In this document: one piece after another, positions 6,193 to 7,525 of the stretch
How positions within the stretch are numbered: the stretch's first letter is position 1
How the letters are laid out: every line of letters begins with the position of its first letter
Origin: a bacterium
GTDB lineage: Bacteria > DRYD01 > JALUEN01
Length of the DNA stretch: 7,525 nucleotides
Direction of reading: 5' to 3'
Assembly: GCA_027052755.1 (NCBI GenBank)
Contig: JALUEN010000056.1
Location: 4,444-11,968, forward strand
Notes under the pieces: model-generated
What the model saw: only the letters and a program-made list of their open reading frames with translations
What the model was told of the DNA's origin: nothing
Database searches by the model: none
Program-made: the position numbers and the translations under genes

Positions 6193-6352
6193 TAGTAAAA
6201 AATACTTACAACCTCCTATTTCTCCTATTAATAGCCTTTCCCTCTCCCTTTTCTACACTTTTTTAATGTAATCAAATAGGAATTAGAAGGGCTTGCTGAG
6301 AAGCTTTAGAATAAGTCTTATGTAGTTCACTTTTTAAGATTTTATAGATAAC

Positions 6353-6360
6353 GGAGGTGA
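6353..6360 (+). promoter_or_regulatory. Ribosome-binding site of bpsA
   Basis: GGAGGTGA, a near-perfect Shine-Dalgarno sequence, ends 4 bases before ATG at 6365 (GGAGG to ATG is 7 bases). It supports this ATG as the start. Confidence 0.8.
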
Positions 6361-6364
6361 TATT

Positions 6365-7423
6365 ATGACAGCTGATCTGAAACTCAGCAAGAGCGCTTAC
6401 TTTGTCCTGAGAAGCCTGTTAACCGGTCCCAAGAGCTATTGGGAGTTACTTCTTGAGCAGGAGACCAGTGGTAGAAACTTCATCCCTGAGCTAAGGAAGT
6501 TATTAGAGGAGGAATTGGTTACTCAAGACCCTAGCACCAGGAAATTTATACTAACTGAAAAGGGAAAGGAGTTCGCCTTATCTCATATATCTACCCCTGA
6601 GGTAGTGTACTGCCCCCACTGTAAAGGTAGGGGTATTGTCTTATCTGGACGTTTTAAGGACCTACTTCATGAGTTTAAGAAGATCGCTTCTAATCGTCCT
6701 AGAGCTATCCCAGAGTATGATCAAGGCTACGTAGAGGAAGAGGTAACCATCCTAAGGGTAGCTTACACATACCTTAAAGGAGACTTAGAGGGTAAGGAGA
6801 TACTGATTATCGGTGATGATGATCTAACAGGAATTGCTATGGCTATAAGCGGATTACCTAAGAAGGTAATGGTTCTGGAAGCTGATGAGAGGATAGTTGA
6901 GTACACTAACCAGGTAGCTAAGGAGCGAGGGTTGAATAATTTATCCGCTGAGATCTTTGACGTAAGGGATCCCTTACCGGAGAAGCACAGGAACGCTTAC
7001 GATACCTTTATAACTGACCCGGTGGAGACCCTAGAGGGTTTTTCCCTATTTATATCAAGGGGAGTAGCTGGGCTAAGAGGTGAAGGCGCTAGCGGTTACT
7101 TCGGATTGTCTTATGTTGAGTCATCCTTTAGAAAATGGCACCAACTTCACAGGAGACTCTACGATATGAACTTGGTCATCACTGATATCCTTCCCCACTT
7201 CCAGCACTATGCTCTTAACCCTGATGACATTATGAACAAGGGCTACCGAATAGTTGACAGGTTAGGTGTAGAGGTTAACTACCCTGATGTTAACTGGTAT
7301 AACTCAGCTTTCCACAGGGTAGAGCTCGTAGGAGATCCAAAGCCTCACTACCCAGCTGATCAGAGGATAGATCTGGGAAGGGAGCTTTACTTTGATGATG
7401 AAGCTTACGTAACTCTCTACTAG
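6365..7423 (+). CDS. bpsA: N4-bis(aminopropyl)spermidine synthase (branched-chain polyamine synthase)
   Basis: Transfers aminopropyl groups from decarboxylated S-adenosylmethionine to spermidine, giving quaternary branched polyamines that protect nucleic acids at high temperature. The 352 residues match the length of the Thermococcus kodakarensis enzyme (about 351). Residues 1-75 form a winged-helix-like N-terminus with LRKLLEEELVTQDPSTRKFILTEKG-type sequence. A metal-knuckle-like VYCPHCKGRG follows (C83, C86), then RPRAIPEYDQGYV (111-123). The Rossmann catalytic core has IIGDDDLTGIA (148-158), containing the GDDD active-site motif of the family, then VLEADERIVEY (170-180), ITDPVETLEG (216-225) and the C-terminal SSFRKWHQLHRRLYD and ILPHFQHY. 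The gene is divergent from the ribosomal cluster and closed by its own terminator, so it is probably monocistronic. No other polyamine genes are in the window. The reaction is known from family members; the substrate here is inferred. Confidence 0.93.
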   Translation: MTADLKLSKSAYFVLRSLLTGPKSYWELLLEQETSGRNFIPELRKLLEEELVTQDPSTRKFILTEKGKEFALSHISTPEVVYCPHCKGRGIVLSGRFKDLLHEFKKIASNRPRAIPEYDQGYVEEEVTILRVAYTYLKGDLEGKEILIIGDDDLTGIAMAISGLPKKVMVLEADERIVEYTNQVAKERGLNNLSAEIFDVRDPLPEKHRNAYDTFITDPVETLEGFSLFISRGVAGLRGEGASGYFGLSYVESSFRKWHQLHRRLYDMNLVITDILPHFQHYALNPDDIMNKGYRIVDRLGVEVNYPDVNWYNSAFHRVELVGDPKPHYPADQRIDLGRELYFDDEAYVTLY

Positions 7424-7463
7424 GGAAGATTCAGACTGTTTATTATTGTTATAGCTGTTAAGG

Positions 7464-7498
7464 GAGCCCTCCTTTATGGAGGGCTCTATTATTTTTTC
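7464..7498 (+). terminator. Intrinsic terminator of bpsA
   Basis: A perfect 9-base-pair hairpin, GAGCCCTCC (7464-7472) and GGAGGGCTC (7478-7486), with a 5-base loop TTTAT. It is followed by a T-rich tract ending in TTTTTT (7492-7497). It lies 40 bases after the bpsA stop. The T-run is only on the plus strand, so it acts on bpsA and not on transcription from the right. Confidence 0.92.
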
Positions 7499-7525
7499 CA
7501 AAAATCTAACTAAACTATCTTAATT

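Larger units (their letters stand above)
6178..6364. promoter_or_regulatory. Divergent intergenic region between rplR and bpsA
   Basis: This AT-rich 187-base gap must contain the 5' signals of both rplR (minus) and bpsA (plus), since the genes point away from each other. Visible structure: a perfect 10-base palindrome CTATTAATAG at 6225-6234; a direct repeat CTCCTATT at 6213-6220 and 6222-6229; and TCCTATTT (6214-6221) with its inverted copy AAATAGGA (6274-6281). Promoter matches are weak. For rplR the best is TGTAGA (6257-6252) and TATTAA (6233-6228), 18 bases apart. For bpsA it is TTGCTG (6293-6298) and TCTTAT (6316-6321), 17 bases apart. I would not rely on either. No open frame with its own ribosome-binding site is evident. 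Confidence 0.5.

Noticed and set aside
6005..6271. Plus-strand hydrophobic open frame opposite rplR and its leader
   Set aside because: It overlaps a complete rplR on the other strand; the hydrophobic look comes from reading Lys/Arg-rich codons in reverse.
7304..7501. Minus-strand open frame across the bpsA end and terminator
   Set aside because: It starts beside the terminator hairpin, runs through it and is antisense to bpsA, with no family resemblance.

Overview
The window is a compact, densely coded piece of a bacterial chromosome, most likely from a thermophile. The ribosomal proteins are bacterial in type: uL18 with the [11 protein letters not shown] motif, uS5 with VGDGNGRVG and no archaeal signature, and uL15 with ATRGTKGQKARSG. 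Genes use strong GGAGG ribosome-binding sites, and a clean hairpin-plus-T-run terminator is present. The thermophile inference rests mainly on a full-length branched-chain polyamine synthase (bpsA), and secondarily on frequent AGG/AGA (Arg) and ATA (Ile) codons. GC is in the mid-40s percent, estimated by eye. I cannot assign a phylum.

Minus strand, about 6177 down to 1: nine tightly spaced genes run in one direction, with gaps of 20-32 bases or overlaps of 4, 14 and 29 bases. In transcription order they are rplR (uL18), rpsE (uS5), rplO (uL15), an aspartate kinase, a 61-residue membrane protein, a HAD-IIA phosphatase, a flavin-reductase-like protein, glutamine synthetase type I-alpha, and the N-terminus of an exported beta-propeller protein cut off by the window edge. 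No terminator is visible between them, so they could form one long mixed operon joining ribosome assembly to nitrogen and amino-acid metabolism.

Plus strand, 6365 to 7423: bpsA is transcribed divergently from rplR and ends in an intrinsic terminator. The 187-base region between the two (6178-6364) must hold both sets of 5' signals. It contains short repeats and a palindrome, but I see no convincing promoter.

The main oddity is genomic organisation. The spc ribosomal operon is broken before rplR, lacks rpmD (uL30) between rpsE and rplO, and continues into an aspartate kinase through an ATGA stop-start overlap instead of secY. Several reading frames have a tempting upstream GTG or TTG that lies inside the Shine-Dalgarno sequence; I moved those starts downstream to the ATG at the right spacing. 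I found no mobile element, CRISPR array, tRNA or rRNA, and no non-coding stretch longer than 300 bases. I do not see a new multi-gene system; the unusual points are the arrangement and a few sequence details.
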